Part shown: in pieces, positions 8,402 through 17,714 of the stretch | Numbering within the stretch: position 1 is the first letter of the stretch | Layout: each line of letters starts with the position of its first letter | Assembly: GCF_009601685.2 (NCBI RefSeq) | Contig: NZ_CP045701.2 | Span: 2,170,001-2,234,000 of the forward strand | Source of the DNA: Pseudomonas brassicacearum | GTDB taxonomy: Bacteria; Pseudomonadota; Gammaproteobacteria; Pseudomonadales; Pseudomonadaceae | DNA: 64,000 bases | Reading direction: 5' to 3' | The notes under the pieces: generated by a model | What the model was told of the DNA's origin: nothing | Seen by the model: only the letters and a program-made list of their open reading frames with translations | The model's database searches: none | Made by a program: the position numbers and the translations under genes

Positions 8402-9553
8402 ATGTTGTTACCCATTTTCCTGTTGTCGGCCGCCGGTTTTACCGTGCTGACCACGGAATTCGTCATCGTTGGCCTGTTACCTTCCATCGCCCGCGACCTG
8501 CACGTCAGCATTCCCCAGGCCGGGCTGCTGGTGACATTGTTCGCGTTTACCGTGGCGGCGTTCGGACCATTCCTGACGGCCTGGTTCGCCCGCTTCGAGC
8601 GGCGCAAGTTGTTTATCAGCGTGCTGGTGATGTTCGGCCTGGCCAACATGCTCGCTGCCTTCGCCCCCAACATCTGGGTGATGGCCGTTGCCCGGTTGAT
8701 TCCGGCCCTGGGCCTGCCGGTGTTCTGGGCGCTGGCCAGCGAAACGGCGGTGGACATTGTCGGGCCCCAGTTGGCCGGGCGGGCCATTGCCCGGATCGGC
8801 TTCGGCATCGTCTGTGCCACGGTGTTCGGCATTCCCGTGGGCACGTTGATTTCCGATGCGTTTGGCTGGCGCAGCGCGTTTGCGATCCTGGCAGTCATCG
8901 CCTTCGCCAAGGCGTTGCTGCTGTTTATCTACTTGCCGAAAACCAACCTGCACCAGCATCAGGTGAGCTTTCGTTCGCAATTCAAGATCCTGCGCAGCCC
9001 GTTGATGCAAGGGCATGTGCTGTTATCGATCCTGGTGTTCAGCGGCATGTTCACCGCCTACACCTATCTGGCGGACATCCTCGAACGCCTCGCCGGGTTC
9101 GATGGCACCCTGGTGGGGTGGTGCCTGATGGGCTTCGGCGCCGTCGGGCTGCTGGGCAACTCCCTGGGCGGCCGGGCGGTGGACCGGCATCCGTTGATTG
9201 CGTCGATGGTGTTCTGCCTGTTCCTGATCGGCGGCATGGTGGCGTTGGTGCCGAGCATTCATTCGCCTCTCGCGCTGGCGGCGGCGATGGGCATTTGGGG
9301 CGTGACCCAGGCGGCCTTGTTCCTGGTCAGCCATGTGCGGCTGATGAAGGCGGCCCCGCAGGCCCCGGCCTTTGCCGCTTCGTTGAACATTGCCGGGGCC
9401 AACCTGGGGATTGGCTTGGGGGCGATGGTCGGTGGCCGGGTCATCGATACCCTGGGCCTGGGCAGTGTCGGGTTTGCGGCGGCCGGGTTCATCTTCGTAT
9501 CGATCCTGCTGGCGTTGCTTTTGATGACCTTCAAACCTCGTGTCACCTGCTAA
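8402..9553 (+). CDS. MFS transporter, DHA1 (AraJ/NepI/PbuE-like) exporter
   Basis: A 383-aa major facilitator with 12 hydrophobic segments. It starts MLLPIFLLSAAGFTVLTTEFVIVGLLPSIA, typical of the drug:H+ antiporter-1 group that includes sugar, arabinose-analogue and purine-nucleoside exporters. The cytoplasmic loop after helix 2 carries RFERRKLF in place of the usual GxxxDRxGRR. GGAG six bases ahead supports the ATG at 8402. Its 3' end overlaps the convergent NhaR-type gene by four bases. Substrate is unknown. Confidence 0.85.
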   Translation: MLLPIFLLSAAGFTVLTTEFVIVGLLPSIARDLHVSIPQAGLLVTLFAFTVAAFGPFLTAWFARFERRKLFISVLVMFGLANMLAAFAPNIWVMAVARLIPALGLPVFWALASETAVDIVGPQLAGRAIARIGFGIVCATVFGIPVGTLISDAFGWRSAFAILAVIAFAKALLLFIYLPKTNLHQHQVSFRSQFKILRSPLMQGHVLLSILVFSGMFTAYTYLADILERLAGFDGTLVGWCLMGFGAVGLLGNSLGGRAVDRHPLIASMVFCLFLIGGMVALVPSIHSPLALAAAMGIWGVTQAALFLVSHVRLMKAAPQAPAFAASLNIAGANLGIGLGAMVGGRVIDTLGLGSVGFAAAGFIFVSILLALLLMTFKPRVTC

Positions 9554-10446
9554 GCGCTGAACAACTCGCGACGCGCGCCTTCGGCAATCGCGACGATGCC
9601 AGGGTGGCTGACCTTGCGCTCCACGGAAATGGCGTAGAAGGATTCGCTCACCGCATCGGTCTGGCCAATCACCTCTACGCCGCATTGGCGCTTGACCTCT
9701 TCGGCGATCACGCTTGGGCCGATGAAAATCCCGCTGCCTGATTGACCGAAGGCCTGCATCAATGCGCTGTCGTCGAACTCGCCGATGATGCGCGGCTGGA
9801 TCTGTTGCTCGGCGAACCAGCGCTGCAAGCGGCTGCGCACGACAGTTTCCGGCCCGGGAATCAGCAGCGGAGCGTCATGCAGGCCATGGGGAAAATCCGG
9901 CCCGTAGCGTTCGGCCAGCGCGGCGGTGGCGAAAAAGCTGATCCCGCATTCCCCCAGCTTCTGGCTGTAGCCCTTGATGTCCAGGTGAGTTGGCATCGGG
10001 CTGTCGGAAATCACCAGGTCCAGACGCTGGATCGCCAGGTCCGCCAGCAACCGTTCGAGCTTGTCCTCGCGGCAGGTGATGCGCAGCGGCTCACTCAACT
10101 CCATGGTCGGCGCCAGCAGCCGGTAGACAATGGATTTGGGCACCACATCCGCCACCCCGACCCGAAACAGGGTTTGCTGCTCGTTGGGCTGGGCTCGCAG
10201 CATCAATTCCAGCTCACCGCCCAACTGGAACATGTGTTCGGCGTAGGGCAAGGTCTGGCGGCCGGCCTCGGTCAGTTCCAGCTGTCGTCCGACGCGGCGA
10301 AACAGCTTGATGTTATAGGTCTGCTCGAACAGGGAGATCTGCCCGCTGATGGTCTGTGGGGTCAGGTTCAACTGCTCGCACGCGCGCACGATGCTGCCGG
10401 TTTTCGCTACCACCCAGAAGTAATGCAATTGTCGGTAATTGAGCAT
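9550..10446 (-). CDS. nhaR: LysR-family transcriptional activator, NhaR type
   Basis: A 298-aa LysR-type regulator. The N-terminal helix-turn-helix reads MLNYRQLHYFWVVAKTGSIVRACEQLNLTPQTISGQI, with the unusually aromatic start typical of the NhaR branch. The C-terminal effector domain includes GVADVVPKSIVYRLL. NhaR activates Na+/H+ antiporter and biofilm genes in enterobacteria; the target in Pseudomonas is not evident here. It converges with the MFS gene and diverges from the small lipoprotein. Confidence 0.85.
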   Translation of the reverse strand: MLNYRQLHYFWVVAKTGSIVRACEQLNLTPQTISGQISLFEQTYNIKLFRRVGRQLELTEAGRQTLPYAEHMFQLGGELELMLRAQPNEQQTLFRVGVADVVPKSIVYRLLAPTMELSEPLRITCREDKLERLLADLAIQRLDLVISDSPMPTHLDIKGYSQKLGECGISFFATAALAERYGPDFPHGLHDAPLLIPGPETVVRSRLQRWFAEQQIQPRIIGEFDDSALMQAFGQSGSGIFIGPSVIAEEVKRQCGVEVIGQTDAVSESFYAISVERKVSHPGIVAIAEGARRELFSA

Positions 10447-10585
10447 GGGTTCACGCGGATTCGTAAAAACCGAAGTATAACCGCTGAAAATACGAATTTT
10501 CCTGAAGTATCCGCCTCTCTAGAATGCCTGGCCATTGGCGGGCCACTTTCGTGCGCCTTCTATTCTCTCAAGAGGCATTGATTCC

Positions 10586-10837
10586 ATGACGTACAAATCC
10601 CTGGGGCTTGCAGCTCTGTTGGTGATATCTGCAGCGACACTGGTGGGCTGTGAACAGGCTGAAAAAAGTGCCCAGCAATTGATGGGGCAGGCAGCACAAA
10701 CCGCCAAGCAGGCCATCGACGACACCCACAAGGCCGCCGAACAGGCGATCAGCGAAGCCTCCGGCGGGTTGATCAGCCCGAAGAAAGAGCCAGCGGACGA
10801 AGCTGACGAAACACAAACCCCGACCAAAACCATCTAA
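10586..10837 (+). CDS. small predicted lipoprotein, function unknown
   Basis: An 83-aa exported protein. The signal peptide ends in the lipobox LVGC at about residues 19-22, and the rest is a short Ala/Gln/Lys amphipathic helix (QLMGQAAQTAKQAIDDTHKAAEQAI) with an acidic, Pro/Thr-rich tail. AAGAGG lies about ten bases ahead of the ATG. It sits 27 bp before a TerC-family gene and may be cotranscribed with it. I recognise no named family. Confidence 0.78.
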   Translation: MTYKSLGLAALLVISAATLVGCEQAEKSAQQLMGQAAQTAKQAIDDTHKAAEQAISEASGGLISPKKEPADEADETQTPTKTI

Positions 10838-10864
10838 CGCGTCACATTCAGTCAGGACTGACCC

Positions 10865-11614
10865 ATGGATTATCTTTTACAGCTCGCCGCCAGCCCCACC
10901 GCGTGGATCGCCCTGGCGACTCTGGTCGTGATGGAAATCGTGCTTGGCATCGATAACCTGATCTTCATTTCGATTCTGACCAACAAGCTGCCCCAACAGC
11001 ATCGTGCCAAGGCGCGGCGCGTCGGTATCGGCATGGCGCTGATCCTGCGCCTGGGCTTGTTGAGCACCATTGCCTTCATTGTGCAGTTGACCGAACCGGT
11101 CATCGAAATCTTCGGCCAGGCGTTCTCTTGGAAAGACATGATCCTGATCGCCGGTGGCCTGTTCCTGCTGTGGAAAGCGACCACTGAAATCCACCACAGC
11201 ATGGACCCCGCACCGGACGACCCCAAGTCGGCCACGTCCGGCGTGACCCTGGGTTTTGCCGCGGCAATCGGTCAGATCCTGATGTTGGACCTGGTGTTCT
11301 CCATCGACAGCATCATCACTGCCGTAGGCATGACCGAGCATTTGCCGATCATGATCATCGCGGTCGTCGTGTCGGTGCTGGTGATGTTGTTGGCGGCCGA
11401 GCCGTTGTCCAAGTTCATCAATGACAACCCGACGGTGGTGATGCTGGCCCTGGGCTTCCTGATCATGATCGGCATGACGCTGATCGCCGAAGGCTTCGGT
11501 GCCCATGTGCCCAAGGGCTATATCTACGCGGCCATGGCGTTCTCGGCGGCGATCGAGGTGTTGAACATGTTGTCCCGTCGGGCCAGGGAAAGGGCGTTGG
11601 CTGACAACGCCTGA
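10865..11614 (+). CDS. TerC family integral membrane protein
   Basis: A 249-aa inner-membrane protein with about seven helices and the TerC-family acidic motifs. These are [16 protein letters not shown] in helix 1 and [18 protein letters not shown] in the middle, whose intramembrane Asp residues are thought to bind metal. Relatives (YgdQ, YoaE, Alx, MntX-like proteins) are linked to tellurite resistance or Mn2+ export to secreted enzymes. The exact role here is unknown. It follows a small lipoprotein at 27 bp and ends with a strong terminator. Confidence 0.88.
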   Translation: MDYLLQLAASPTAWIALATLVVMEIVLGIDNLIFISILTNKLPQQHRAKARRVGIGMALILRLGLLSTIAFIVQLTEPVIEIFGQAFSWKDMILIAGGLFLLWKATTEIHHSMDPAPDDPKSATSGVTLGFAAAIGQILMLDLVFSIDSIITAVGMTEHLPIMIIAVVVSVLVMLLAAEPLSKFINDNPTVVMLALGFLIMIGMTLIAEGFGAHVPKGYIYAAMAFSAAIEVLNMLSRRARERALADNA

Positions 11615-11629
11615 TACCAGGCAGACAGA

Positions 11630-11664
11630 AGCCACCCGGGTCGAGGCCCGGGTGGCTTTTTTTT
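11630..11664 (+). terminator. rho-independent terminator after TerC
   Basis: AGCCACCCGGG and CCCGGGTGGCT form an 11-bp stem around a six-base loop, followed by eight Ts. Confidence 0.9.
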
Positions 11665-11682
11665 CGATTGAATAGCGAGTGG

Positions 11683-11847
11683 TCAGTGTGCGGTGGCGTG
11701 GCGTCGGGCGGATTTCGTGGTTTTTTCCGATTGCGCAGGTGGCGCGTGATGATGGCGCCGAGTGATCCGAAGCACCCCCCACAGCATGGCCGTGGCTACG
11801 CTCAGCCAGCCGAATATCAGCATCAGAATTGTCGTTGTCAGGCTCAT
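11683..11847 (-). CDS. 54-aa single-helix membrane protein, function unknown
   Basis: This short gene reads MSLTTTILMLIFGWLSVATA at its N-terminus, forming one transmembrane helix over about residues 4-27. A basic His/Arg tail follows (RITRRHHHAPP, then KKxARRH-like residues) to a TGA stop. AAGGAGGCACAG directly ahead of the ATG is an excellent ribosome site. It is convergent with terC and lies just past that gene's terminator. Orthologues with the same MLWG and RRHHH pattern are familiar from other Pseudomonas genomes, but without function. Confidence 0.7.
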   Translation of the reverse strand: MSLTTTILMLIFGWLSVATAMLWGVLRITRRHHHAPPAQSEKTTKSARRHATAH

Positions 11848-12069
11848 CTGTGCCTCCTTTTATCCCAATCCGGGATAACGCACCTAATACATGGACAGTC
11901 TAGTCGCTCAAGTGTTTCAGGCAATTGATCCGTAGCGGTTGGGCACGGATCGGTTCGCTCTATCGCGCTCGTAAAACTGTCTTTATGGCTATACCCAGGA
12001 CTGTGCGCACCTTATGATCGTCGACCCAAGCCTGGCCCGGATGCCGGGCGCCTGAACAAGAGAGTCATC

Positions 12070-12747
12070 ATGTCGCCAGTCATTTCATTTTTTCGATCAC
12101 TGGTCCTGACGCTGTCCTGCCTCGTCGCCCTGGTGGGGTGTGCCGGTAGCGTGTCGCCGCAGATCCAGCGCCTGCCCGAGCGGGTGGAACTCAACAGCGT
12201 GCCGTTCTTTCGTGGCGAAATGTACCAGGGCGCCCCGCAGTCCCTGGCGGCCCTGCTGACGCTGCAAGGCACGGTGATCACGCCGGGGCTGCTGGAAAAG
12301 CCGTTGCACCTGCCGGGTGGCGAAGCCGGTTTGCAGCAGAATATGCAAACCCTGGCGCGCGAATACGGGCTGTTGGTGTATCCGCTCGACGCCAGGCTGC
12401 CCGCGTTATTGGAACAGGTTGCGGCAGGCTATCCGGTGCTGGTGCGCTATATCGACGGTTCGGCGTTCTGGGCCGAGCCTCGGTATGGGATTGTCGCCGG
12501 CTACAATCGTCAGAAGCAGACGGTATTACTACGCTCGGGCATGAGCCGGCGGCAGTCGATGAGCTTCAGTGCCTTCGAATCGGCCCTCAAGAGCGCGGGC
12601 GGCTGGGCGGTGCTGGTCCAGCGCCCCACGCAGCTTCCGGCCAATGTCGACTCGCAGCGGTGGCTCAAGGCTGCGGCAGAATTGGCTGGGGCAGGGCAGG
12701 AGCAAGCGGCGGCACGGGCCACCAAGACCTTGGGCGCGGCGCATTGA
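12070..12747 (+). CDS. C39-like lipoprotein, probable inactive peptidase homologue
   Basis: A 225-aa predicted lipoprotein (signal peptide with lipobox VGC at residues 22-24). The rest aligns by eye with the peptidase C39-like family found beside TPR repeats in pseudomonads: VPFF, LPGGEAGLQQNMQTLAREYG, AAGYPVLVRYIDGSAFW and YGIVAGYN. The residues normally forming the Cys-His-Asp site differ. The QCGP motif reads QGAP (Gly54), the WHY motif reads PRY (Arg138), and GYD reads GYN. It is therefore likely a non-catalytic binding protein. The C-terminus carries a short TPR-like helix pair. Confidence 0.78.
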   Translation: MSPVISFFRSLVLTLSCLVALVGCAGSVSPQIQRLPERVELNSVPFFRGEMYQGAPQSLAALLTLQGTVITPGLLEKPLHLPGGEAGLQQNMQTLAREYGLLVYPLDARLPALLEQVAAGYPVLVRYIDGSAFWAEPRYGIVAGYNRQKQTVLLRSGMSRRQSMSFSAFESALKSAGGWAVLVQRPTQLPANVDSQRWLKAAAELAGAGQEQAAARATKTLGAAH

Positions 12748-12848
12748 TCGTTCATCCCGTTCGTCACTTGCCGGGCACAACCCGGAAGGCCTGAGGCTCT
12801 TATCGTCAGGGTTGGGCATTTTCCGACCGTGATTGGAGGAGGACACGC

Positions 12849-13049
12849 ATGGCACAGTCGAAAACACCTACGGGGCCACATTCGTCAGAGCATTCCAGCG
12901 GTGATGACTTGGGGTTTGATCCGGATTCGCCGGACCTTGAGGATCCTCAGGTTGATCCGGTAGGGCCGGCCAAGGCGCCGCTGGACAAGAAGGATGAGCG
13001 CAAGCCTGAGCCCAAGCCTTATGATCCGCTGGGTGACCTGAAGGTCTAG
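12849..13049 (+). CDS. small acidic hydrophilic protein (DUF6021-like)
   Basis: A 66-aa protein without signal or membrane segment, rich in Asp, Pro and Lys (DDLGFDPDSPDLEDPQVDPVGP, KKDERKPEPKPYDPLGD), and thus probably disordered. GGAGGAGG eight to ten bases before the ATG is a strong ribosome site. From memory it resembles the short Pseudomonas DUF6021 proteins; the family name is less certain than the gene. Function is unknown. A composite repeat containing a hairpin terminator follows. Confidence 0.75.
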   Translation: MAQSKTPTGPHSSEHSSGDDLGFDPDSPDLEDPQVDPVGPAKAPLDKKDERKPEPKPYDPLGDLKV

Positions 13050-13077
13050 GGATTATCTGTTCCGAGAGGTGTGGGTT

Positions 13078-13204
13078 GGTGTGTATATCCGTTACCGCAG
13101 CAACGGATATACACACCAAAACAAGTACCGCAAAAAACCAAAAAAACGGCGCTTCCCATTTCTGAAGAAGCGCCGCTTTTTCTAAGTGAACAGCATCACG
13201 AACG
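13078..13204 (+). repeat. composite repeat (palindrome + terminator hairpin), copy 1
   Basis: A 40-bp palindrome (16-bp arms GGTGTGTATATCCGTT and its complement, 13078-13117) is followed 30 bp later by an ACGGCGCTTC / GAAGCGCCG hairpin with a T-run. GTGAACAGCATCAC comes next. The whole is repeated in inverse orientation at 24913-25036. Confidence 0.8.
13145..13184. terminator. hairpin terminator between convergent genes
   Basis: CGGCGCTTC (13147-13155) pairs with GAAGCGCCG (13167-13175), with A-runs before and T-runs after. It lies between the small acidic protein gene and pbpG and can serve both. Confidence 0.75.
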
Positions 13205-13229
13205 AGTCAGGGCTTTTAGGGTTCGTGGA

Positions 13230-14168
13230 TTACTTGGAAGCTTCCACCACACCACTCTGGCGGCTCTTGAGATTCTTGGCCGCCTTGTATTGCAGGGCCA
13301 CCGCCGGCACAGCGGCGCTTTTTCCGGTTTCCACCCAGCTACGAATCCGGCTGGCATCGGCGAAGTGCGTGTACTTGCCGAACGCGTCGAGGATCACCAG
13401 CGCCATCGGGCGGTTGCCCATCTTCGTCACCAGCACCAGGCAGTGGCCGGCCTCGTTGGTGAAGCCGGTCTTGGTCAACTGGATATCCCAGTTGGCCTTG
13501 TGGACCAAGTGATCGGTGTTGCGAAAACCCAGGCTATACACAGGCTTGCGGAAGGTAACGGTCTTTTCCTTGGTGGTGCTCAGCTCGCTCAGCAGTGGGT
13601 ACTTGCGCGCGGCGATCAGCAGCTTGGTCAGGTCCCTGGCGGTCGAGACGTTGTGGATCGACAGGCCCGTCGGTTCGACGTAATGGGTGCTGGTCATGCC
13701 CAGCGCCTTGGCCTTGGCGTTCATGGCGGCAATGAACGCCGCGTAGCCGCCCGGATAGTGGTGGGCGAGGCTGGCGGCGGCACGGTTTTCCGAAGACATC
13801 AGGGCGATCAGCAGCACGTCCCGGCGCGACAGTTCGCTGTTGAGCTTGACCCGGGAAAACACGCCCTTCATCTCTGGGGTGTTGGCGATGGTGATGGAGA
13901 TGTATTCATCCAGGTTCTGTTTGGCATCCAGCACGATCAGGCCGGTCATCAACTTGGTCACCGACGCGATGGGTACCACCACATCCGGGTTGCTCGAATA
14001 GACGACTTTATCTGTCTGCAGGTCCAACAACATCGCGCTGCCTGAGGCGACTTGTAGCTTGGCTGTATTCCGTGGGGGCGCGATGGTTTCCTGTGCTGCG
14101 ACATTTTGCGTGATAAAGCTGCCTGTGAAAGCGATGAACAGGCTGATGATCGAAAGACGGATTTTCAC
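13230..14168 (-). CDS. pbpG: D-alanyl-D-alanine endopeptidase (penicillin-binding protein 7/8)
   Basis: A 312-aa periplasmic serine peptidase of the S11 family that cuts DD-crosslinks in peptidoglycan. The three penicillin-binding motifs are present: SVTK (nucleophile Ser), SEN and KTG, the last in [17 protein letters not shown] at 14168 is preferred because the protein then opens with a clean signal peptide ([18 protein letters not shown], cleavage near VAA-QE); an upstream TTG would add 13 polar residues. It is a single gene ending near the composite repeat. Confidence 0.9.
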   Translation of the reverse strand: MKIRLSIISLFIAFTGSFITQNVAAQETIAPPRNTAKLQVASGSAMLLDLQTDKVVYSSNPDVVVPIASVTKLMTGLIVLDAKQNLDEYISITIANTPEMKGVFSRVKLNSELSRRDVLLIALMSSENRAAASLAHHYPGGYAAFIAAMNAKAKALGMTSTHYVEPTGLSIHNVSTARDLTKLLIAARKYPLLSELSTTKEKTVTFRKPVYSLGFRNTDHLVHKANWDIQLTKTGFTNEAGHCLVLVTKMGNRPMALVILDAFGKYTHFADASRIRSWVETGKSAAVPAVALQYKAAKNLKSRQSGVVEASK

Positions 14169-14372
14169 GCGAGTAGGCTCGATAGAGTTAAAGGTGCCGT
14201 TGAGCAACGACTTTTAAAAAAACGTCGCATTCTAGGAGTATGGGCGACAGCAGCGCTATATGCCTGTGCCGCCAAGGCTTGCGAATAAATAAAGTTTAAT
14301 GAAAGGGGGATTTTGGCGAGGCGAATCTGAGGAATTTGTAATTTGGCGGCTAAAGTCCGGTCGCCAGAAACA

Positions 14373-14466
14373 CCTGTGGGAGCGCGCTTGCTCGCGATAG
14401 CGGTGTGTCAGTCAACTGGATGTTGGCTGGTCCATCGCTATCGCGAGCAGGCTCGCTCCCACAGGG
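14373..14466. repeat. REPIN (two REPs in inverted orientation)
   Basis: CCTGTGGGAGCGCGCTTGCT and, 40 bp on, its inverted partner ending GCTCGCTCCCACAGG. The CGCGATAGCG / CGCTATCGCG flanks extend the pairing. It lies between pbpG and folD. Confidence 0.85.
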
Positions 14467-14482
14467 TTTTTGTTGACGTGTA

Positions 14483-15337
14483 TCAGCTGTGCAGCGTTTC
14501 GGCCGCATACAACGTGTTTTCCAGCAGGCAGGCGCGGGTCATCGGGCCTACGCCGCCGGGCACCGGCGTGATCCAGCCAGCGCGGGGCAGGGCGGTCTCG
14601 TAGACCACATCGCCCACCAGCTTGCCGTCATCCTGGCGATTGATGCCCACGTCGATGACGATGGCGCCTTCCTTGATCCACTCGCCCTTTACCAGGCCGG
14701 GTTTGCCGGCGGCCACCACCACCAGGTCCGCGCGACCGACATGGCCGGCCAGATCCTTGGTGAAACGATGGGTCACGGTCACGGTGCAGCCGGCCAGCAG
14801 CAGCTCCATGGCCATCGGCCGGCCAACGATGTTGGACGCACCCACCACTACGGCGTCCAGGCCATACAGGTCAACGCCAGTACTTTCCAGCAGCGTCATG
14901 ATGCCTTTCGGGGTGCAGGGACGAAGCAACGGGATACGCTGGGCCAGGCGACCGACGTTATAAGGATGGAAGCCATCGACGTCTTTGTCCGGGCGGATAC
15001 GCTCCAGCAGCTTGGAGGCGTCGAGGTGTTCAGGCAGCGGTAGCTGGAGCAGAACGCCGTCGATGTTCGGGTCATCGTTCAGGCGATCGATCAGATCGGC
15101 CAACGCTTGCTGGGTGGTTTCGGAAGGCAGGTCGTAGGCCTGGGAAAGGAAGCCGACCTCTTCACAGTCTTTACGCTTGTGCGAGACATAAACCTGAGAG
15201 GCAGGATCGCTGCCGACCAGGATCACCGCAAGGCCGGGCGTGCGCAAGCCTTGCTGGCGGCGCTCGGTGACTCGTTGGGCGATCTGCTGGCGCAGGCTGG
15301 CGGCGATCGATTTGCCGTCGATAAGTTGTGCAGTCAT
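14483..15337 (-). CDS. folD: bifunctional methylenetetrahydrofolate dehydrogenase / methenyltetrahydrofolate cyclohydrolase
   Basis: A 284-aa cytosolic enzyme that interconverts 5,10-methylene-, methenyl- and 10-formyl-tetrahydrofolate using NADP. Readable signatures are [14 protein letters not shown] with the catalytic Lys of the family, [22 protein letters not shown] and the dinucleotide loop [29 protein letters not shown] stands near the end. Length is exactly family-typical. It is divergent from the tRNA cluster, as expected in Pseudomonas. Confidence 0.97.
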   Translation of the reverse strand: MTAQLIDGKSIAASLRQQIAQRVTERRQQGLRTPGLAVILVGSDPASQVYVSHKRKDCEEVGFLSQAYDLPSETTQQALADLIDRLNDDPNIDGVLLQLPLPEHLDASKLLERIRPDKDVDGFHPYNVGRLAQRIPLLRPCTPKGIMTLLESTGVDLYGLDAVVVGASNIVGRPMAMELLLAGCTVTVTHRFTKDLAGHVGRADLVVVAAGKPGLVKGEWIKEGAIVIDVGINRQDDGKLVGDVVYETALPRAGWITPVPGGVGPMTRACLLENTLYAAETLHS

Positions 15338-15468
15338 TGCGCGTGGTTAACCATCGAGAGGGGAAAAAAAGAGAACGTATTCTCGCATGCCGGGGCGTGA
15401 GGGCAAAGGCGCTTGGTCTGCAAATTCCCCTAACCCCTTTAATTAAATGAATTTTTTTTAAAAAAGAG

Positions 15469-15495
15469 TTGACGACCTATCAGGCCGTCTATAAC
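15469..15495 (+). promoter_or_regulatory. candidate sigma-70 promoter of the tRNA cluster
   Basis: TTGACG (15469-15474) and TATAAC (15490-15495) are separated by 15 bp and preceded by an A/T-rich tract (TTTTTTTAAAAAAG). The first tRNA starts about 115 bp downstream. Confidence 0.55.
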
Positions 15496-15618
15496 ATTCG
15501 TCGCACTTGTCGGGCACAGCCTAGCACTGGTTAAGAAGGTGGAGCAGAGTTGGTTGTTTCAACTCGGCAAAACTGAAAGCACTTAGTTTGTAATCGTCCA
15601 AGAATACAGATTAAAAAG

Positions 15619-15695
15619 GCGCCCGTAGCTCAGCTGGATAGAGCATCCGCCTTCTAAGCGGATGGTCGCAGGTTCGAGTCCTGCCGGGTGCGCCA
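15619..15695 (+). tRNA. tRNA-Arg (anticodon TCT)
   Basis: A 77-nt cloverleaf. The acceptor GCGCCCG pairs with CGGGTGC. The D-loop has AGCTCAGCTGGATAGAGC, the anticodon loop CTTCTAA gives TCT, the T-arm has GGTTCGAGTCC, and CCA is encoded. First of three tRNAs upstream of tig. Confidence 0.97.
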
Positions 15696-15736
15696 ATTAG
15701 GCAGCTTTGGCACAAGTAAGGCAACAAGGCAATATG

Positions 15737-15812
15737 GTGGGCGTAGCTCAGTTGGTAGAGCACGGGATTGTGACTCCCGTTGTCGTGGGTTCGATCCCCA
15801 TCGTCCACCCCA
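15737..15812 (+). tRNA. tRNA-His (anticodon GTG)
   Basis: A 76-nt cloverleaf. The acceptor GTGGGCG pairs with CGTCCAC. A genomic G directly 5' (15736) can pair with discriminator C, as required for tRNA-His. The anticodon is GTG within TTGTGAC, the T-arm reads GGTTCGATCCC, and CCA is encoded. Confidence 0.97.
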
Positions 15813-15870
15813 TATTCTAGAGAGGCGCCAGATCTAACAATCTGGCGCCTTTGCTTTAAAAGCTTGATAC

Positions 15871-15955
15871 GCGGATGTGGTGGAATTGGTAGACACACTG
15901 GATTTAGGTTCCAGCGCCGCAAGGTGTGAGAGTTCGAGTCTCTCCGTCCGCACCA
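15871..15955 (+). tRNA. tRNA-Leu (anticodon TAG)
   Basis: An 85-nt class II tRNA with a long variable arm (GCGCCGCAAGGTGT). The acceptor GCGGATG pairs with CGTCCGC, the anticodon TAG lies in TTTAGGT, the T-arm reads AGTTCGAGTCT, and CCA is encoded. Confidence 0.97.
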
Positions 15956-15977
15956 TACAAGTCGCTATTTAAATAGC

Positions 15978-16018
15978 AAAAAACGGCGCAGTACCTGAAA
16001 AGGGCTGCGCCGTTTTTG
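15978..16018 (+). terminator. terminator of the tRNA cluster
   Basis: AACGGCGCAG (15982-15991) pairs with CTGCGCCGTT (16005-16014), followed by a T-run and preceded by As. Confidence 0.88.
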
Positions 16019-16377
16019 TTTTCAGTGGTTCTGTGTTTGGCGTCGGCGCTGTTCTTGGGGTTGTGTGCCGCGCTCGGTTCGTCGCGAATGTGTTTCGTGA
16101 TGATGCGCGACATGTCCGTCGGTCTCCTTGTGGGGGCGGGCGTCGCGCGATCGGACAAGTCGCTTCTATATATAGAAGCGTCGGTGCAGAGCCCTGGGAT
16201 GAATCGACTGTATTTGCAATCCGGGTGGGGCATGACCGTTTGTCCCGTCCTAAATCCGGCGCCTGTTTCCAGCGCGTTTTCAGTAGGGTGACTTCTTGAG
16301 TTTGACCTACTAGAATGCATGCCCTTGATTCTGGGGTCGGAAACGCCCGGCCAACGTCTGTGCAACGAGGAATATCC
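16019..16377 (+). promoter_or_regulatory. long leader / promoter region of tig, containing a 20-bp palindrome
   Basis: No gene is seen in these 359 bp. A perfect 20-bp palindrome centred on TATATA lies at 16161-16180. A TAGAAT -10-like hexamer at 16311-16316, with GTGACT 17 bp upstream, is the best promoter candidate for tig. No heat-shock-type promoter is obvious. Confidence 0.45.
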
Positions 16378-17688
16378 ATGCAAGTTTCTGTTGAAAATAC
16401 TTCTGCTCTTGAGCGCCGCATGAGCATCACCGTGCCGGCTGAGCGCATCGAGACTCAGGTCAACAAGCGTCTGCAGCAGACTGCCCAAAAGGCCAAAATC
16501 CCAGGTTTCCGCCCAGGCAAAGTGCCAATGAGCGTGATCCGTCAGCGTTACGAAGCTGATGCGCGTCAGGAAGCCGTGGGCGACGTGATCCAGTCTTCGT
16601 TCTACGAAGCGGTCGTCGAGCAAAAGCTGAACCCGGCCGGTGCTCCGTCCGTCGAGCCTAAAGTGCTGGAAAAAGGCAAGGACCTGGAATTCGTCGCCAC
16701 GTTCGAAGTGTTCCCTGAGTTCACGGTTGCCGGTTTCGAATCCATCGCCGTCGAGCGCCTGAGCGCTGACGTGTCGGATGCCGACCTGGACAAGATGCTG
16801 GACATCCTGCGCAAGCAGAACACCCGTTTCGAAGTGACTGAGCGTGCTGCCCAGAACGAAGATCAACTGAACATCGATTTCGTCGGCAAGGTCGACGGTG
16901 AAGTGTTCGCGGGCGGTTCCGCCAAGGCTACCCAGCTGGTGCTGGGCTCCGGTCGCATGATTCCTGGTTTCGAAGACGGCCTGGTTGGCGCCAAGGCCGG
17001 TGAAGAGCGCGTTCTGAACGTGACCTTCCCTGAGGACTACCAGAACCTGGACCTGGCTGGCAAAGCCGCCGAGTTCACCGTGACCGTCAACACTGTTTCC
17101 GAGCCGAAACTGCCTGAGCTGAACGAAGAGTTCTTCGCCCAGTTCGGCATCAAGGAAAGCGGTCTGGAAGGTTTCCGCACCGAAGTTCGCAAGAACATGG
17201 AGCGTGAACTGCGCCAAGCCATCAAGTCCAAGGTCAAGAACCAGGTCATGGACGGTCTGCTGGCGTCCAACCCGATCGAAGTGCCAAAGGCCCTGCTGGA
17301 CAACGAAGTGAACCGTCTGCGCGTGCAGGCCGTTCAGCAGTTCGGTGGCAACATCAAGCCGGATCAACTGCCTGCCGAACTGTTCGAAGAGCAAGCCAAG
17401 CGCCGCGTCGTGCTGGGCCTGATCGTCGCCGAAGTGGTCAAGCAATTCGAGCTCAAGCCTGACGAAGCCCGCGTTCGCGAGCTGATCCAGGAAATGGCCT
17501 CGGCTTATCAAGAGCCTGAGCAAGTCGTGTCCTGGTACTACAAGAACGACCAGCAACTGAACGAAGTCCGTTCGGTTGTGCTGGAAGAACAAGTTGTGGA
17601 TACTGTTCTGCAGAAAGCTAGCGTGACCGATAAAGCGGTCTCTTACGAAGAAGCGGTCAAGCCGGTGGAAGCTCCACAAGCCGATTGA
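16378..17688 (+). CDS. tig: trigger factor (ribosome-associated chaperone / prolyl isomerase)
   Basis: A 436-aa chaperone that binds the ribosome exit tunnel at L23 and holds nascent chains. It has an N-terminal ribosome-binding domain with the signature [12 protein letters not shown] (about residues 43-54) and a central FKBP-type isomerase domain ([16 protein letters not shown], then [14 protein letters not shown]). A helical C-terminal substrate domain follows. ACGAGGA precedes the ATG at 16378; an earlier in-frame ATG lies ahead of this ribosome site. It heads the tig-clpP-clpX-lon block. Confidence 0.98.
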   Translation: MQVSVENTSALERRMSITVPAERIETQVNKRLQQTAQKAKIPGFRPGKVPMSVIRQRYEADARQEAVGDVIQSSFYEAVVEQKLNPAGAPSVEPKVLEKGKDLEFVATFEVFPEFTVAGFESIAVERLSADVSDADLDKMLDILRKQNTRFEVTERAAQNEDQLNIDFVGKVDGEVFAGGSAKATQLVLGSGRMIPGFEDGLVGAKAGEERVLNVTFPEDYQNLDLAGKAAEFTVTVNTVSEPKLPELNEEFFAQFGIKESGLEGFRTEVRKNMERELRQAIKSKVKNQVMDGLLASNPIEVPKALLDNEVNRLRVQAVQQFGGNIKPDQLPAELFEEQAKRRVVLGLIVAEVVKQFELKPDEARVRELIQEMASAYQEPEQVVSWYYKNDQQLNEVRSVVLEEQVVDTVLQKASVTDKAVSYEEAVKPVEAPQAD

Positions 17689-17714
17689 TGGTTCTGCGGT
17701 AAGAAATAAACACC

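Noticed and set aside
10865..11614. A tellurite-resistance (ter) operon
   Set aside because: Only a TerC-family membrane protein is present; no terZABDE genes adjoin it.
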